Part shown: one piece after another, positions 7,874 to 18,060 of the stretch
How positions within the stretch are numbered: the stretch's first letter is position 1
Layout of the letters: each line of letters begins with the position of its first letter
NCBI GenBank assembly: GCA_945897805.1
Contig: CAMDFX010000004.1
Coordinates: 124,001 to 188,000, forward strand
Reading direction: 5' to 3'
DNA length: 64,000 nucleotides
DNA from: Chryseobacterium gleum
GTDB lineage: Bacteria; Bacteroidota; Bacteroidia; Flavobacteriales_D; Crocinitomicaceae
Position numbers and translations under genes: made by a program
Notes under the pieces: model-generated
Database searches by the model: none
Seen by the model: the letters and a program-made list of their open reading frames with translations, nothing else
What the model was told of the DNA's origin: nothing

Positions 7874-8264
7874 TTTCTGTCTTGTTTAAATTATTTACTA
7901 TCTTTTGTATTGTCAAAGAAATTCCCCAGAAAAATGATGCCACAAAAAGGCCAAGCAAATTATAAAAAACATCTTTTGGATCAAAGTTTCCATGAATTTT
8001 CTTGGGCGAAAGATGATTGGATAGTTCTTGCATTACCTCGATTCCAATACCAAAGATCAATAATAAAAGGAAAATTATGATGTGGTTCACCATTCTATTC
8101 TTACCAAAAATCAGATAGAAAAAAATGGCAGTTAGTAAGTAAAATAGAAAATGTAATTCACGGTCATGATGTCTAAAAACAGCTGGCAGCTTGATTATGA
8201 AGCCAAAAAAGGACAACGTTAAAAGTGTCAATATTAATCCAATCTCCGACTTTGTTAATTTCAT
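7857..8264 (-). CDS. VanZ-like membrane protein
   Basis: The protein has about four hydrophobic segments and the VanZ pattern: a charged DREL-HFLFY region, GIEVMQEL and FDPKDVFYNLLG. VanZ-like proteins are inner-membrane proteins; some give low-level glycopeptide resistance but most have no known role. I start at the ATG at 8264 because a -7 promoter element (8295-8302) overlaps the upstream ATG at 8297. This gives 135 residues. It is co-transcribed with 7628-7873. Confidence 0.8.
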   Translation of the reverse strand: MKLTKSEIGLILTLLTLSFFGFIIKLPAVFRHHDRELHFLFYLLTAIFFYLIFGKNRMVNHIIIFLLLLIFGIGIEVMQELSNHLSPKKIHGNFDPKDVFYNLLGLFVASFFWGISLTIQKIVNNLNKTENDNKN

Positions 8265-8294
8265 AAGATACCCCTCTATTTTATTATATCCTTT

Positions 8295-8302
8295 CAAATG
8301 TA
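8295..8302 (-). promoter_or_regulatory. Bacteroidetes -7 element before the VanZ-like gene
   Basis: On the minus strand 8302-8295 reads TACATTTG, a perfect TAnnTTTG. No clear -33 TTTG is seen at the usual distance. It would start transcription near 8288 and rules out the ATG at 8297. Confidence 0.5.
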
Positions 8303-8421
8303 AGGTATTTTTCTATTGTATTTCGATTTCGGTTACAGACTTTTTTTCGATACTTTTTCTTGCCACGTAATTAGGTTGATTAACACATGTTTGAATTTTA
8401 TTTTTTTAGAAAAACGTCCCA

Positions 8422-9555
8422 TCAAAGGGAGCTTTTCCGTTGGTCTAAAATAGATTTTCTGTTATCTATTGTATAACTTTCACGCACTTTACTCCAGTCT
8501 ACAATCTCTTGAAATACAGCAAGTCTAATTGTTTTGTCAGAATCTAAAGTGAGTTCTTTTTTACGTTGTTCTAAATCAACTAATTTATCATCGATTGTTT
8601 TTATCGCAAATAGAAAAGCATCTTTATTTGCATTCAGGCATTTTTCAATTTTAAGCGAATAGATGTACAAATTCATGGCCATCCGAGAAGGTCGTGGTTG
8701 AATGCAAAGTGCCTTCAGGTTTTTCTCGATATTTTCCAATTCTTCAGCGAGTTTAATTTGCTCATGGCGAATGCCTGCTGATTTCTCATAATTTTCCTTT
8801 TGAATATTATCTCTTTTTAACGGTTCTAAACCTAAGATAGCCAATTGCGTTCTTAGCATGCGAACTTCCAATTGAAAAAGCGCCTCATTTTGTTGTTTGA
8901 TCTTCGCATAATTTGTCCCTTGATTAATTGAGTGTTGTTCAATGTATGGCGCCAAAGATTTGAGGAAATTTTCATTTGAAGTGGAATCCTCAAATAAATC
9001 ATTTGGTAATTCTGCAACAATCATTTCATTCAATAATTGCTGAGCCCATTCTATTTTTTCAGCTTCAGTCAACGCTTTAAGTGAGACTGACATGCTTTTC
9101 CCTGAAAACACTTCTTCAATCATCAATGGAAAAACAAATTCTTCATCAGTTTGACATGAATAGAAAAAAACACCCTTGTTTTTGTCCAATAGTTTTAGGA
9201 ATTCGAGAAGTTGATTTCTCTCTTCATCGGATTTCCACACGTGATGAATATTATCCATAAATACAAAAGGGATATTGTGAATATTATTCAAATGATAAGG
9301 AGTCAAATCGCTAAACGAATCACCTTTTTTGAATCGAAAAAACGATACTGAATTTCTCTCACTTCGAAGTTGATTGGCTATTCCATGCAACAAATGACTA
9401 CTTCCATTTCCTGTTTCACTTTCAATTCGAACAATTGAGTAGCCTTCAAATTTGTGATCGATTTCGTGGTTGAGGAGATTGAGGAGTTCTATGGATGCTT
9501 TGAATGTTGAAAGTTGTTTGTCAACATGCGGGGGATGGATGATTATATTTTTCAT
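8422..9555 (-). CDS. DnaA/Hda-like AAA+ protein with degenerate Walker A and coiled coil
   Basis: Residues 1-220 follow the DnaA/Hda AAA+ layout: GNGSSHLLHGIANQL stands where DnaA has GxGKTHLL, and FVFMDNIHHV where DnaA has the Walker B strand. The Walker A lysine is replaced by serine, so normal ATP hydrolysis is doubtful. Residues from about 225 to 330 are long charged helices with heptad-like spacing (EELENIEKNLKALC), probably a coiled coil, in place of the DnaA DNA-binding domain. Length is 377 residues. It stands alone, with a 124-base gap to the VanZ-like pair. It may be a scaffolding relative of DnaA-family loaders; this is inference. Confidence 0.6.
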   Translation of the reverse strand: MKNIIIHPPHVDKQLSTFKASIELLNLLNHEIDHKFEGYSIVRIESETGNGSSHLLHGIANQLRSERNSVSFFRFKKGDSFSDLTPYHLNNIHNIPFVFMDNIHHVWKSDEERNQLLEFLKLLDKNKGVFFYSCQTDEEFVFPLMIEEVFSGKSMSVSLKALTEAEKIEWAQQLLNEMIVAELPNDLFEDSTSNENFLKSLAPYIEQHSINQGTNYAKIKQQNEALFQLEVRMLRTQLAILGLEPLKRDNIQKENYEKSAGIRHEQIKLAEELENIEKNLKALCIQPRPSRMAMNLYIYSLKIEKCLNANKDAFLFAIKTIDDKLVDLEQRKKELTLDSDKTIRLAVFQEIVDWSKVRESYTIDNRKSILDQRKSSL

Positions 9556-9727
9556 TTTCTTAGTTTTTTAGCAAAGGAAATGAATTGGTGCGTATTATTT
9601 ATACGGAGCATATTTAGATGAGAAATTCAACACTTTATGTAAATTAAAAGTTGAATGTAGTTAAATATTAGGAATTTACTGAATATCAGTTGATACACCT
9701 CATTAAATTTGGGGCATTTTGTTGCTT

Positions 9728-9761
9728 TTTGGATGATCTTTAGATATGTTTTCTATCTTTG
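9728..9761 (+). promoter_or_regulatory. Promoter of the six-gene restriction operon
   Basis: TATCTTTG at 9754-9761 is a perfect TAnnTTTG and TTTG at 9728-9731 lies 22 bases before it, as a -33 element. The leader to the ATG at 9852 would be about 85 bases. Confidence 0.6.
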
Positions 9762-9851
9762 TGTTGGATGGCTTAAAGCTACTCACGTTTTACTATGGAG
9801 GAAGCTTAATTTTGTTAATAACCTTAAATCAAAAAGAAAAAAAGATAATTT

Positions 9852-11696
9852 ATGGCAATATCACCTATACCTCAAAATATTGAAGCTGTTTTTTCAACAA
9901 CTACTTATCACATAGATTTTTATCAACGACAATATAAATGGTTAAAAGACCCTGTTGAAAGACTCTTGGATGATGTGTTTTATAAATTTAACACCGATTA
10001 CAACGAGTTAGAAGATTCAATGGAACCTGAAAACGTTGCTAATAAAATTGGATGGTACTATCTAAATACATACGTTACAAATACAATCGATGGTAAGGTT
10101 TTTCTTGTCGATGGACAACAAAGATTGACAACAATTACCTTAATTTTAATTCAACTATATAGACAATCAATTAATGAAAATTCTGAGTTGAGTGATTGGG
10201 TCAAATCGAAAATATTTGGGATTGTTGGACCGAAAAAAATATTTTGGCTGCACCATGAAGGACATATTTCTACAATGGAGAAATTATTAAATGGTGAAGA
10301 TTTTGAATCAATTGATATTACGCCAGGAGTTACTTCTAGAAATATGGTTGAAAATTCCAAATACATTAGAAATTGGTTGGAAGATGAATTAATTACCAAA
10401 CATAAATTAGAAACTTTCATCTACTACTTTTTAAGGAGATTGGATCTTGTGAAATTAGAAGTTTCACAAGCAGAGGTTCCAATGGTTTTTGAAGTTATTA
10501 ACGATCGAGGTGTTCGACTCAAACCCTATGAAATTCTTAAAGGAAAACTATTAGGACAGATTGACAAAGATGAATTGAAAAACTTAAAATTGAATGCCAA
10601 ATGGGAAGACCAAATTAATTTAGTGAATACCATAGGAGAAGATGAAATTGATTCGTTTTTTGAATATTTTTTAAGATCCAAAATTTCCAATACTCGAGGT
10701 TTAGCAATTAAATATGATAAAAAAGACTACCATAGAGCTATTTTCAATGATGAGTGCAATGACAGGTTTAATTTAAAACGTAATCCTCAACAAATCAAGC
10801 AATTCATTCAAAATGAATTTATTTATTTTACAAACCTTTATTTTAAGATTTGGAATTTGTCAAACGAACTAAATCAGGGGTATGAGGCTTTGTTTTTTAA
10901 TGATTTAAATGAACTAAATGCTCAATATTTATTGATTTTATCATCAATCAAATTTAATGATCCGGAAGAGGACGTTAAAATAGCATTAATAGCTAAAGAA
11001 TTTGATAAAATGTTTGTTTTACTACAATTACAACGAAGTTATGATAGCAATAAAATTACTGAGGTTGTATATCTGTTGATGTCAGAATTGAGAGAAGAAC
11101 CAATAGACAAAATTAAACCTGCATTTGAAAATCAAATTTTAAAATTATTAGCAAATTCAAAAGCAACTACAATTAGTGAAACATTTAATTATGTTTATTT
11201 CAAAGAAGTAGGATATAACGATTTGAGTACTCGTTTTAGTAGATATTTCTTTTCGAGAATTGATTATTTTATTTGTCAAAACACTGGAGCTGAAATGCAG
11301 CAATCTTTTCATAATCTTGTTAGAAATACTGGGAACGTAAACGGATATCATATTGAACACATTTTAGCTCATAATGATGAAAATTTAGATTTATTTAATA
11401 GTGATGAAGAGCTTTTTGAAAGGGAACGAAATCGCTTAGGAGGATTATTGTTATTAAGAGGAAACTCTAATATCAGTAGCAGTAATGAAACCTATTCTAA
11501 TAAATTAAGAACGTATGTTCAGACGCTTTATTGGAATGCAACTTTACATCCAGATACTTATCACTCTAATTTAGATTTGATAAATCTTAAAACGAGGTTT
11601 AATTTAAATTTACGACCTATGGAAACTTTTGGTCTAGAAGAGGTAGAAGAAAGACATAAATTATTAGCCGATTTTATTAAAATCATTTGGAATTAA
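9852..11696 (+). CDS. DUF262/DUF1524 GmrSD-like enzyme
   Basis: The N-terminus has the DUF262 (ParB-like NTPase) signature, YQRQYKW (residues 24-30) followed by DGQQRLTTITLIL near residue 80. The C-terminus has the DUF1524 His-Me nuclease pattern YHIEHI, then NRLGGLLLL and a lone SYSNKL-type region. The 614-residue fusion is the single-chain form of GmrSD, a type IV enzyme that cuts phage DNA with modified cytosines. Here it is the first gene of a six-gene operon, 2 bases before the Mod gene. It may therefore act as an extra restriction arm of a modification-based system instead of a free-standing GmrSD. Confidence 0.85.
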   Translation: MAISPIPQNIEAVFSTTTYHIDFYQRQYKWLKDPVERLLDDVFYKFNTDYNELEDSMEPENVANKIGWYYLNTYVTNTIDGKVFLVDGQQRLTTITLILIQLYRQSINENSELSDWVKSKIFGIVGPKKIFWLHHEGHISTMEKLLNGEDFESIDITPGVTSRNMVENSKYIRNWLEDELITKHKLETFIYYFLRRLDLVKLEVSQAEVPMVFEVINDRGVRLKPYEILKGKLLGQIDKDELKNLKLNAKWEDQINLVNTIGEDEIDSFFEYFLRSKISNTRGLAIKYDKKDYHRAIFNDECNDRFNLKRNPQQIKQFIQNEFIYFTNLYFKIWNLSNELNQGYEALFFNDLNELNAQYLLILSSIKFNDPEEDVKIALIAKEFDKMFVLLQLQRSYDSNKITEVVYLLMSELREEPIDKIKPAFENQILKLLANSKATTISETFNYVYFKEVGYNDLSTRFSRYFFSRIDYFICQNTGAEMQQSFHNLVRNTGNVNGYHIEHILAHNDENLDLFNSDEELFERERNRLGGLLLLRGNSNISSSNETYSNKLRTYVQTLYWNATLHPDTYHSNLDLINLKTRFNLNLRPMETFGLEEVEERHKLLADFIKIIWN

Positions 11697-11698
11697 TC

Positions 11699-13498
11699 AT
11701 GAACAAACAAGATCTTATATCTAAAATAAAACAAATCGAAGGCATCTCTCAAGACGAACGTGCTTATTTGATAAACCTCGTAAACACCAAGAAAAAATAC
11801 GGTTTAGTTTGGGAAGACAAACCCGAAGATTTTGAAGAACAATTACGTGATAATTTACCAGTTTTAAAGGAAGTAAAAGAGAAAGCTATTATTAATGGCG
11901 AGGAAAATCCTAATCATATTTTGATTGAAGGTGACAACTTGCACGCCCTTACAGCACTAACATTTACCCACGAAGGTAAAATTGATGTAATCTATATTGA
12001 CCCACCATATAATACTGGAAGTAAAGAAGATTTCATTTATAATGACCACTATGTAGACAAAGAAGATGCGTTTAGACATAGCAAATGGTTATCGTTTATG
12101 TATAGAAGACTTAAAATTGCAAAATCTCTATTAAAAGAAGATGGTGTAATTTTTTGTTCAATTGGTGACGATGAGATTAGCCAATTAACATTATTATTTA
12201 ATGAAATATTTACTGAAAATAATAAATTAGGCATTATTGCAAGAGTAGCAAAGACAGCTGGGGATATGGGCAATTATTTTGCTCCAAGTAAAGACTATAT
12301 TATAGCTTTTTCCAAAAACAAAAATAATTTATCTAATTTTAAAGATGGTGTTGATGAAACATTATTTAAAAAAACTGAAACTGAAGGTCCAAAAATAGGT
12401 GAAAAATATAGAGATGATGTTGCATTTTATCAAGCATCACAAAAGGATTTACGACCAAATCAAAAATATTTTGTTGATTGTCCTGATGGGAGTAAAGTTA
12501 TTCCTCCTTGTTCTGTTCAAGATGAAATTATGAGAGATGGTGATGGTAGATGGCGATGGTCAAAAGAAACATATTTATTAAATAAACATTTGTTAGTATT
12601 CAAGCAAACAAAAAAATCTCCACTAGTATATGAAGATGGTAATCCAGCAAAATGGAATGTTTATACAAAAAGTTATTTGAACGACCGTTCAGAAAAAGGG
12701 TCTTCTCCAAGAGATTATTTAGATCAATTTATTAATCGTAAAGGTGCAGACTTAATAAAACAGTATGATATTGACTTTAGTTTTTCAAAGCCATTCGAAT
12801 TAATTCAACATTTAATAAAAATCACTAATAAGAGTAATGACATTACTGTATTAGATTTCTTTGCTGGTTCCGGTACAGCATTACATTCTGTAATGAGTTT
12901 AAATGAATTAGATAAGGGAACTAGAACTTGTATCATTACAACAAATAATGAAAACAATATTTGTGATGAAGTAACGTATCCGAGATGCGATAGAACAATA
13001 AATCCGTACACTAATAAAAAAGGAAAGGAAATGCCAAGTTTTCCTAATAACAATCTACGTTATTATAAAAGTGAATTTGTAAGTCGTGAAACTTCCTTAA
13101 AAAATAAAAAAGAGCTTACATATTTGGCTACAGAACTATTATGTATTAAAGAAGATTGTTATTCAGAAAAAAACATAGAAATTAAGGATGCTAAATTATT
13201 TGTAAACAATAAAGTTGCTTTGTTGGTTTTGTTTGACGACCACATTATACCAGATGCTATTGAATTTATAAAAAGCTATGAAGGTCCAAAAATTAAAGTG
13301 TATGTATTCTCGATAGGTAGTGATCCATATACAGAAGATTTCACAGAAGTGCTTAATAAAATTGAGCTTTGTGCTTTGCCTGATGCCATTTACAAAGCAT
13401 ACCAAAACGTTTTACCAAAAAGAAAAAAACCTGCAATTATTGAAATGGAAACTGAAAATCCAATCGATGAAAATGGTGAACAGTTATCAATTTTATAA
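11699..13498 (+). CDS. Type III restriction-modification DNA methyltransferase (Mod)
   Basis: This is an adenine-N6 methyltransferase of the beta class: DPPYNTG (101-107) comes before the SAM-binding DFFAGSGTALH (about residue 386-396). The N-terminal 60 residues (LVWEDKPEDFEEQLRDNLPVL) are typical of type III Mod. The middle carries the target recognition region. The start is the ATG at 11699; a TTG four codons upstream overlaps the previous gene and is ignored. The partner Res gene follows after 11 bases. The protein should both methylate host sites and give site recognition to Res. Confidence 0.92.
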   Translation: MNKQDLISKIKQIEGISQDERAYLINLVNTKKKYGLVWEDKPEDFEEQLRDNLPVLKEVKEKAIINGEENPNHILIEGDNLHALTALTFTHEGKIDVIYIDPPYNTGSKEDFIYNDHYVDKEDAFRHSKWLSFMYRRLKIAKSLLKEDGVIFCSIGDDEISQLTLLFNEIFTENNKLGIIARVAKTAGDMGNYFAPSKDYIIAFSKNKNNLSNFKDGVDETLFKKTETEGPKIGEKYRDDVAFYQASQKDLRPNQKYFVDCPDGSKVIPPCSVQDEIMRDGDGRWRWSKETYLLNKHLLVFKQTKKSPLVYEDGNPAKWNVYTKSYLNDRSEKGSSPRDYLDQFINRKGADLIKQYDIDFSFSKPFELIQHLIKITNKSNDITVLDFFAGSGTALHSVMSLNELDKGTRTCIITTNNENNICDEVTYPRCDRTINPYTNKKGKEMPSFPNNNLRYYKSEFVSRETSLKNKKELTYLATELLCIKEDCYSEKNIEIKDAKLFVNNKVALLVLFDDHIIPDAIEFIKSYEGPKIKVYVFSIGSDPYTEDFTEVLNKIELCALPDAIYKAYQNVLPKRKKPAIIEMETENPIDENGEQLSIL

Positions 13499-13509
13499 GA
13501 AGTATCATA

Positions 13510-15825
13510 ATGAAGTTATTACAATTAGAATATAGAGACGAAGCAATAAAACAATTAAAAAAGTACTTTTTTGAGTTATTGAATAAAGATTTTCACCGTC
13601 ACATCATAGCATTTCAAGCACCAACAGGTTCTGGTAAAACAGTTACAATGGCTTGTTTATTAAAAGAAATAGTAAATGAACTACCTACTCATTTTGAATT
13701 ACCAAACAGAAATGTAACTTATATTTGGATAGCACCAAATGCACTGCACTTGCAGAGTTATGCTAGTTTATCTCACTTTTATAGTGAAACTCGTGATATT
13801 AAAACTATAAGTGTTGATGATATTACAGACGAATGCTTAAAGCCAAATGAAATGTTATTTCTCAATTGGCAAACCATCAATAGAGACGATACTATTTTTA
13901 TGAGAGAAGGCGAAGATGGTAAAAGCTTTTACAACATCATTAACCAAACCATTCTTAATGATACCGAAATAGTGGTTATTATTGATGAAGAACATTTGAT
14001 GGCTGGTGGCAAAACTGCTGAAAAAGCTGAAAAAGTATTGCGAAATATAAAGCCAAAAATTGAATTAAGAATATCGGCTACACTTACCAACAATAGTATG
14101 CGTTCTCCACATCGGGTAATGATTTCAAGAGACGAAGTGGTAAAAGCACAAATGATAAAAAAAGGAGTGCACCTTAATCCATTAGTTAGAGCTGAAGAAC
14201 AAGCAGGTCGTGATGCAGATGTAGTTTTACTTACCAAATCATTGGAAAAAAGAGTTGAATTAGATAAAGTGTATCAGTCAATAGGAACTAATATAAGACC
14301 ATTATTATTGATACAACTACCTTCGGATACTGCAAAAGTATCTACAGAAGATATTCGTATTCGTGATACGGTGGTAGATTATCTTTCTACGCAAGGAATT
14401 ACAGAGCAAAACGGTAAACTAGCAGTATGGTTAAGTGGCGAAAAAACAAACCTCGAAGATATTTCTAAACCAGATAATATGGTGGAAGTATTATTATTCA
14501 AACAAGCCATTGCATTAGGTTGGGATTGCCCTAGAGCTTCTGTTTTATTAATCTATCGTGAAATGAAAAGTGAAACATTCACTATTCAAACGATGGGTAG
14601 AATTTTGCGTATGCCAGAGCAAAAACATTACAATGAAGAAGCTTTAAATTATGGTTATATTTATACCAATCTTAATAAAAATCTAATTACAATACTTCCA
14701 GAAGAAGCAGATTATATAACAGAAAATAAGGCAACAAGAAACGATGAAATCTATTCAGCTGTTGAATTAAAATCATATTACATTCAAAAGGAAATAACAA
14801 GAAATCGTATTGGATTGCACTTTCGTGAAGCATTATTTAAAGCAGCGGAGCAACTCTTTAATGTTAGTAGTGTTGCTACTGATGAAACCTCTAAATACTT
14901 CAAGAACAAAGATGCTATGGTTCAATCAGGTATAACAATGGATGTTGATAATATCGAAATTGGTATTCCTACTGATGTTAACTTAGATGTTACCAGTATT
15001 GGTGCCACTAGAGCTGACCACGTTGAAAAATTTGCTAAAACACCATATCAATTAGAGCAACTGTTCAACAGGGTTTGTTTGGCTAGTTGTGGAGATTATC
15101 AAAAAGATGCAAGTTGGGAACGTATAAAGTATCATACACAATTATTTTTTGAAGAATATTTGGGTTTATATGGTGTTGTGGTATATAAAGTAGTGTTACA
15201 TAATGACGATAGATTTGCGGATTTATTCAACTTAGCGCGAGAATTATATGCTAAAATAATGGAAGCAAAAGCTTCTAATAATACTGCTTCTTTAAAAGAA
15301 TATGAAAAACCATGGGATGTTCCTGAATTCAAAATATTTAATGATAAATATGTTGAATATGAAGCAAATGCACACGCTTTAGATCCATTGTTTGCTAGAA
15401 ATAGAGGAAATAGTTTATTGTTTGATAGTGCTAATGAACATCAGTTTATCAATGTTTTAATTGAAAACGAGCAACATATTCAATGGTGGTATAAAAACGG
15501 AAGTAGCAACAAAGAAGATTTTGCTATTCCTTATAAAAAGAAAGACGGTACTCAATCGCTTTTTTATGTTGATATAGTAATAAAATTCAAAAATGGGTTA
15601 CTAGGTTTATTTGACCCTAAAACAATTGAAAGTGATCCTGAAAATGTTGCCAAACATAATGCTTTGATAGAATATATTGAAGAATTAAACAAGCAAGGGA
15701 AAAAAGCGGTTGGGAGTATTATTATCAATAGTAAAGGTAGTTGGAGATATTGTAATATGAGAATTCAAAATGATAGGGATTTAACCAATTGGGAATTTTT
15801 TAATGCTACTTTACTTAATAATTAG
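13510..15825 (+). CDS. Type III restriction endonuclease subunit (Res)
   Basis: This 771-residue protein has superfamily 2 helicase motifs: Walker A APTGSGKT (37-44), DEEH (about 159-162), SATLT and motif VI QTMGRILRMPE (near residue 365). The C-terminal part has FYVDIVIKF followed by GLFDPKT (nucleotides about 15560-15620), the probable PD-(D/E)XK nuclease core. It would translocate on DNA with Mod and cleave at unmethylated sites. The stop codon directly abuts the next ATG, so the operon continues. Confidence 0.9.
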   Translation: MKLLQLEYRDEAIKQLKKYFFELLNKDFHRHIIAFQAPTGSGKTVTMACLLKEIVNELPTHFELPNRNVTYIWIAPNALHLQSYASLSHFYSETRDIKTISVDDITDECLKPNEMLFLNWQTINRDDTIFMREGEDGKSFYNIINQTILNDTEIVVIIDEEHLMAGGKTAEKAEKVLRNIKPKIELRISATLTNNSMRSPHRVMISRDEVVKAQMIKKGVHLNPLVRAEEQAGRDADVVLLTKSLEKRVELDKVYQSIGTNIRPLLLIQLPSDTAKVSTEDIRIRDTVVDYLSTQGITEQNGKLAVWLSGEKTNLEDISKPDNMVEVLLFKQAIALGWDCPRASVLLIYREMKSETFTIQTMGRILRMPEQKHYNEEALNYGYIYTNLNKNLITILPEEADYITENKATRNDEIYSAVELKSYYIQKEITRNRIGLHFREALFKAAEQLFNVSSVATDETSKYFKNKDAMVQSGITMDVDNIEIGIPTDVNLDVTSIGATRADHVEKFAKTPYQLEQLFNRVCLASCGDYQKDASWERIKYHTQLFFEEYLGLYGVVVYKVVLHNDDRFADLFNLARELYAKIMEAKASNNTASLKEYEKPWDVPEFKIFNDKYVEYEANAHALDPLFARNRGNSLLFDSANEHQFINVLIENEQHIQWWYKNGSSNKEDFAIPYKKKDGTQSLFYVDIVIKFKNGLLGLFDPKTIESDPENVAKHNALIEYIEELNKQGKKAVGSIIINSKGSWRYCNMRIQNDRDLTNWEFFNATLLNN

Positions 15826-16044
15826 ATGATGATAAATAAAGGATTGGATACGGCATTCATACATTACGGTATTCGTAAAGATGATATGGATATTATAGAA
15901 AAACTGTGTGAAGAAAACGAAGTTGATTTCACCTGGTTACAAGAAACTATTTTACGTGAGTTCCACTCATTAAAAATAAGCAATGAAGAAATTGATCAAA
16001 AAACGATTGAAAAAATCATTGAAAGAGCACTAAATAAAAAGTAA
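15826..16044 (+). CDS. Small DNA-modification-associated protein
   Basis: This 72-residue acidic, fully helical protein (KDDMDIIEKLCEENEVDFTWL) begins right after the Res stop and ends 3 bases before the SMC-like gene. It resembles short proteins often annotated as DNA modification system-associated, found beside DndD-like ATPases. No catalytic motif is visible. It may be a bridging or assembly subunit. Two ATGs in a row (15826, 15829) leave the start uncertain by one codon. Confidence 0.65.
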   Translation: MMINKGLDTAFIHYGIRKDDMDIIEKLCEENEVDFTWLQETILREFHSLKISNEEIDQKTIEKIIERALNKK

Positions 16045-16047
16045 GCC

Positions 16048-18051
16048 ATGCTAATCACCAGAATTATTGCTAGAAACTTCAAGACTTATAAGGAACTTGA
16101 TTTAGACCTAAGTGTAAATGATGAACAACCAATTATATTGATTGGTGGAGAAAATGGAGGTGGAAAAACTACTCTATTTCAATCAATTTACAATGCACTT
16201 TATGGCTTAAAAATTAAAAATGCAAGTCATTTTGAAAAATTGTTGAATGCGGGCGAGCTAATCAAGAATCCTGAATTGGCGCACAATAAAATCGAATTAG
16301 AAATTCATTTTACGGGTAAAGTACTGCACACTGATTTTAAATACATCATCAAACGATTGTATCAATTGAATCCACAAGGAAATCCTGTTGAATCGGTTAC
16401 TTTGAATTTGAATGGCGACATGTTTCGTTATGGGACTGCTACTCCACACGCTGAACGAGTAAAACAAGAAGCTGAAGTAAATAAAATTATCAAAGCAAAT
16501 TTACCTCAGGAACTGAGTAAGTACTTTCTTTTTGATGCCATGGAAGCAGGAAATTTATTGAAAGATGAATACCTAAATCGTGTTATCAAAGAAAATATTG
16601 AAAATGTAATGGGTTTCAATAAATACATACAATTGGGTAATGCTACAAGCAGATTAACTGAAGAGTATATTTCGCAGAGCATCGAAATTGAAGAGGAGCG
16701 AAACCAATACAAACATTTATTGGAAGAGAAGAAAAAATTAGAGGAATTAATTGTTTCTTATCAAGCTCAGATTGAGCGGTCTTTGACTTATTCAATCAAT
16801 AATAAGGAGATGTATGACAATGCGAAGGAAGGTAAAGACTTGCAACAAAACATCAAAGAACAAATACAGGTTTTAGAACGTAAAATTGCGGACATTTTAG
16901 AGCGTGAAAGTATGTTTGTTGAACATGCAGACAAATTTTTAAACGACATTGAAATACAAGTTTTTGTTCCCAAATTATTATCGATAATTCAAAAAGAAAT
17001 TGAGCTAATTATTATTGAAAAGCAGCAGAATACTGATAGTGAAATTTTGGATTCTGACCAGGTAAAACTTATCAGCAAACGAGTGCTAGAATTTTTAGAA
17101 ACAAACCACATTTTAAAACAAGCTCTTGACGAGAAAGATATTCAAAAATTAGAGCAATTTATTTTGACTACAAGCGAAAAGGGAGGAAAAGAAAACCAAT
17201 TTGATTCTATTGATAAAAATGACGTGCTTCATTTAGAACAATTATTGAATTGGAGTAGTATTAATTATTTCCCAACCTTGGAACAACAAAAACAAAGCTT
17301 AGAAAAGGAATTAAATACACTGCCACAGCTGAAAATACAACTGTTAGAGTTGAGAAAAAGTGATGTTGGAGGAAATGAAGAAATCATCAGTAGTTTTGAA
17401 GCAAATGAATTGAAAACCAAGGAAAATAAAGAGTTTATTAAAAACTACAAAAATGAAATCGATAAATTAGAAGCTAAAATTAAAAAGTTTGATTTATCGG
17501 ATGAAGAAGTTCCAAATCCAAAACTGGAAAAACTCAGAAAATTAGGACCCTTATTTACCAAAATATCGAATGCTCTTCTAGTAAACAAAAAAACAAGAAT
17601 CGAAGAAGCGATGAAGAACGATTTGAATACCACACTGGTTGCTTATGAAAATCAAATTGATCGTGTGGAACTTTCAGAAGATTTGAGCAATTTGTCATTC
17701 AAGATTTACCACAAAGCCGGAAACGAAATTTACTTGGAAGAATTAAATGCAGCATCAAAACAAATTATCATTCAAGTTTTATTAAAATCACTTCACCATT
17801 TTGGAGATTATAACCCGCCCGTAATGATTGATACGGTAATGGGGTATTTGGACGAAAGTAGCAGAGCTTCGCTATTGGAGAATTATTTCCCAAAACTATC
17901 TCATCAAACAATATTACTAAGTACTGACAGTGAAATTCGAAAAGGAATTGATTTGCCAAAGATTGAAAATTTCATTGCAAAAAGATACACATTGGTTCGT
18001 GACAAAGTGAACCAATTAACACATGTTGAAGAAGGTTATTTTTCAAATTAA
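16048..18051 (+). CDS. DndD-like SMC-family ATPase
   Basis: The 667-residue protein has an SMC/Rad50 head split by a long coiled coil. Walker A is GENGGGKTT (34-42). The coiled coil spans about residues 190-500 and is rich in Lys/Glu. The signature region LNAASKQIIIQ and the Walker B strand PVMIDTVMGYLDE lie in the last 110 residues (about 17740-17855). The overall layout, including FFDAMEAGNLL-like FLFDAMEAG near residue 165, matches DndD. No dndB or dndC gene is nearby, so it does not belong to a complete phosphorothioation system. It probably works with the following HerA-like protein in DNA surveillance. Confidence 0.85.
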   Translation: MLITRIIARNFKTYKELDLDLSVNDEQPIILIGGENGGGKTTLFQSIYNALYGLKIKNASHFEKLLNAGELIKNPELAHNKIELEIHFTGKVLHTDFKYIIKRLYQLNPQGNPVESVTLNLNGDMFRYGTATPHAERVKQEAEVNKIIKANLPQELSKYFLFDAMEAGNLLKDEYLNRVIKENIENVMGFNKYIQLGNATSRLTEEYISQSIEIEEERNQYKHLLEEKKKLEELIVSYQAQIERSLTYSINNKEMYDNAKEGKDLQQNIKEQIQVLERKIADILERESMFVEHADKFLNDIEIQVFVPKLLSIIQKEIELIIIEKQQNTDSEILDSDQVKLISKRVLEFLETNHILKQALDEKDIQKLEQFILTTSEKGGKENQFDSIDKNDVLHLEQLLNWSSINYFPTLEQQKQSLEKELNTLPQLKIQLLELRKSDVGGNEEIISSFEANELKTKENKEFIKNYKNEIDKLEAKIKKFDLSDEEVPNPKLEKLRKLGPLFTKISNALLVNKKTRIEEAMKNDLNTTLVAYENQIDRVELSEDLSNLSFKIYHKAGNEIYLEELNAASKQIIIQVLLKSLHHFGDYNPPVMIDTVMGYLDESSRASLLENYFPKLSHQTILLSTDSEIRKGIDLPKIENFIAKRYTLVRDKVNQLTHVEEGYFSN

Positions 18052-18060
18052 TAAGAAACT

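Noticed and set aside
9709-9915. A 68-codon plus-strand frame before the GmrSD-like gene
   Set aside because: It covers the promoter region and overlaps the start of the real gene in another frame.
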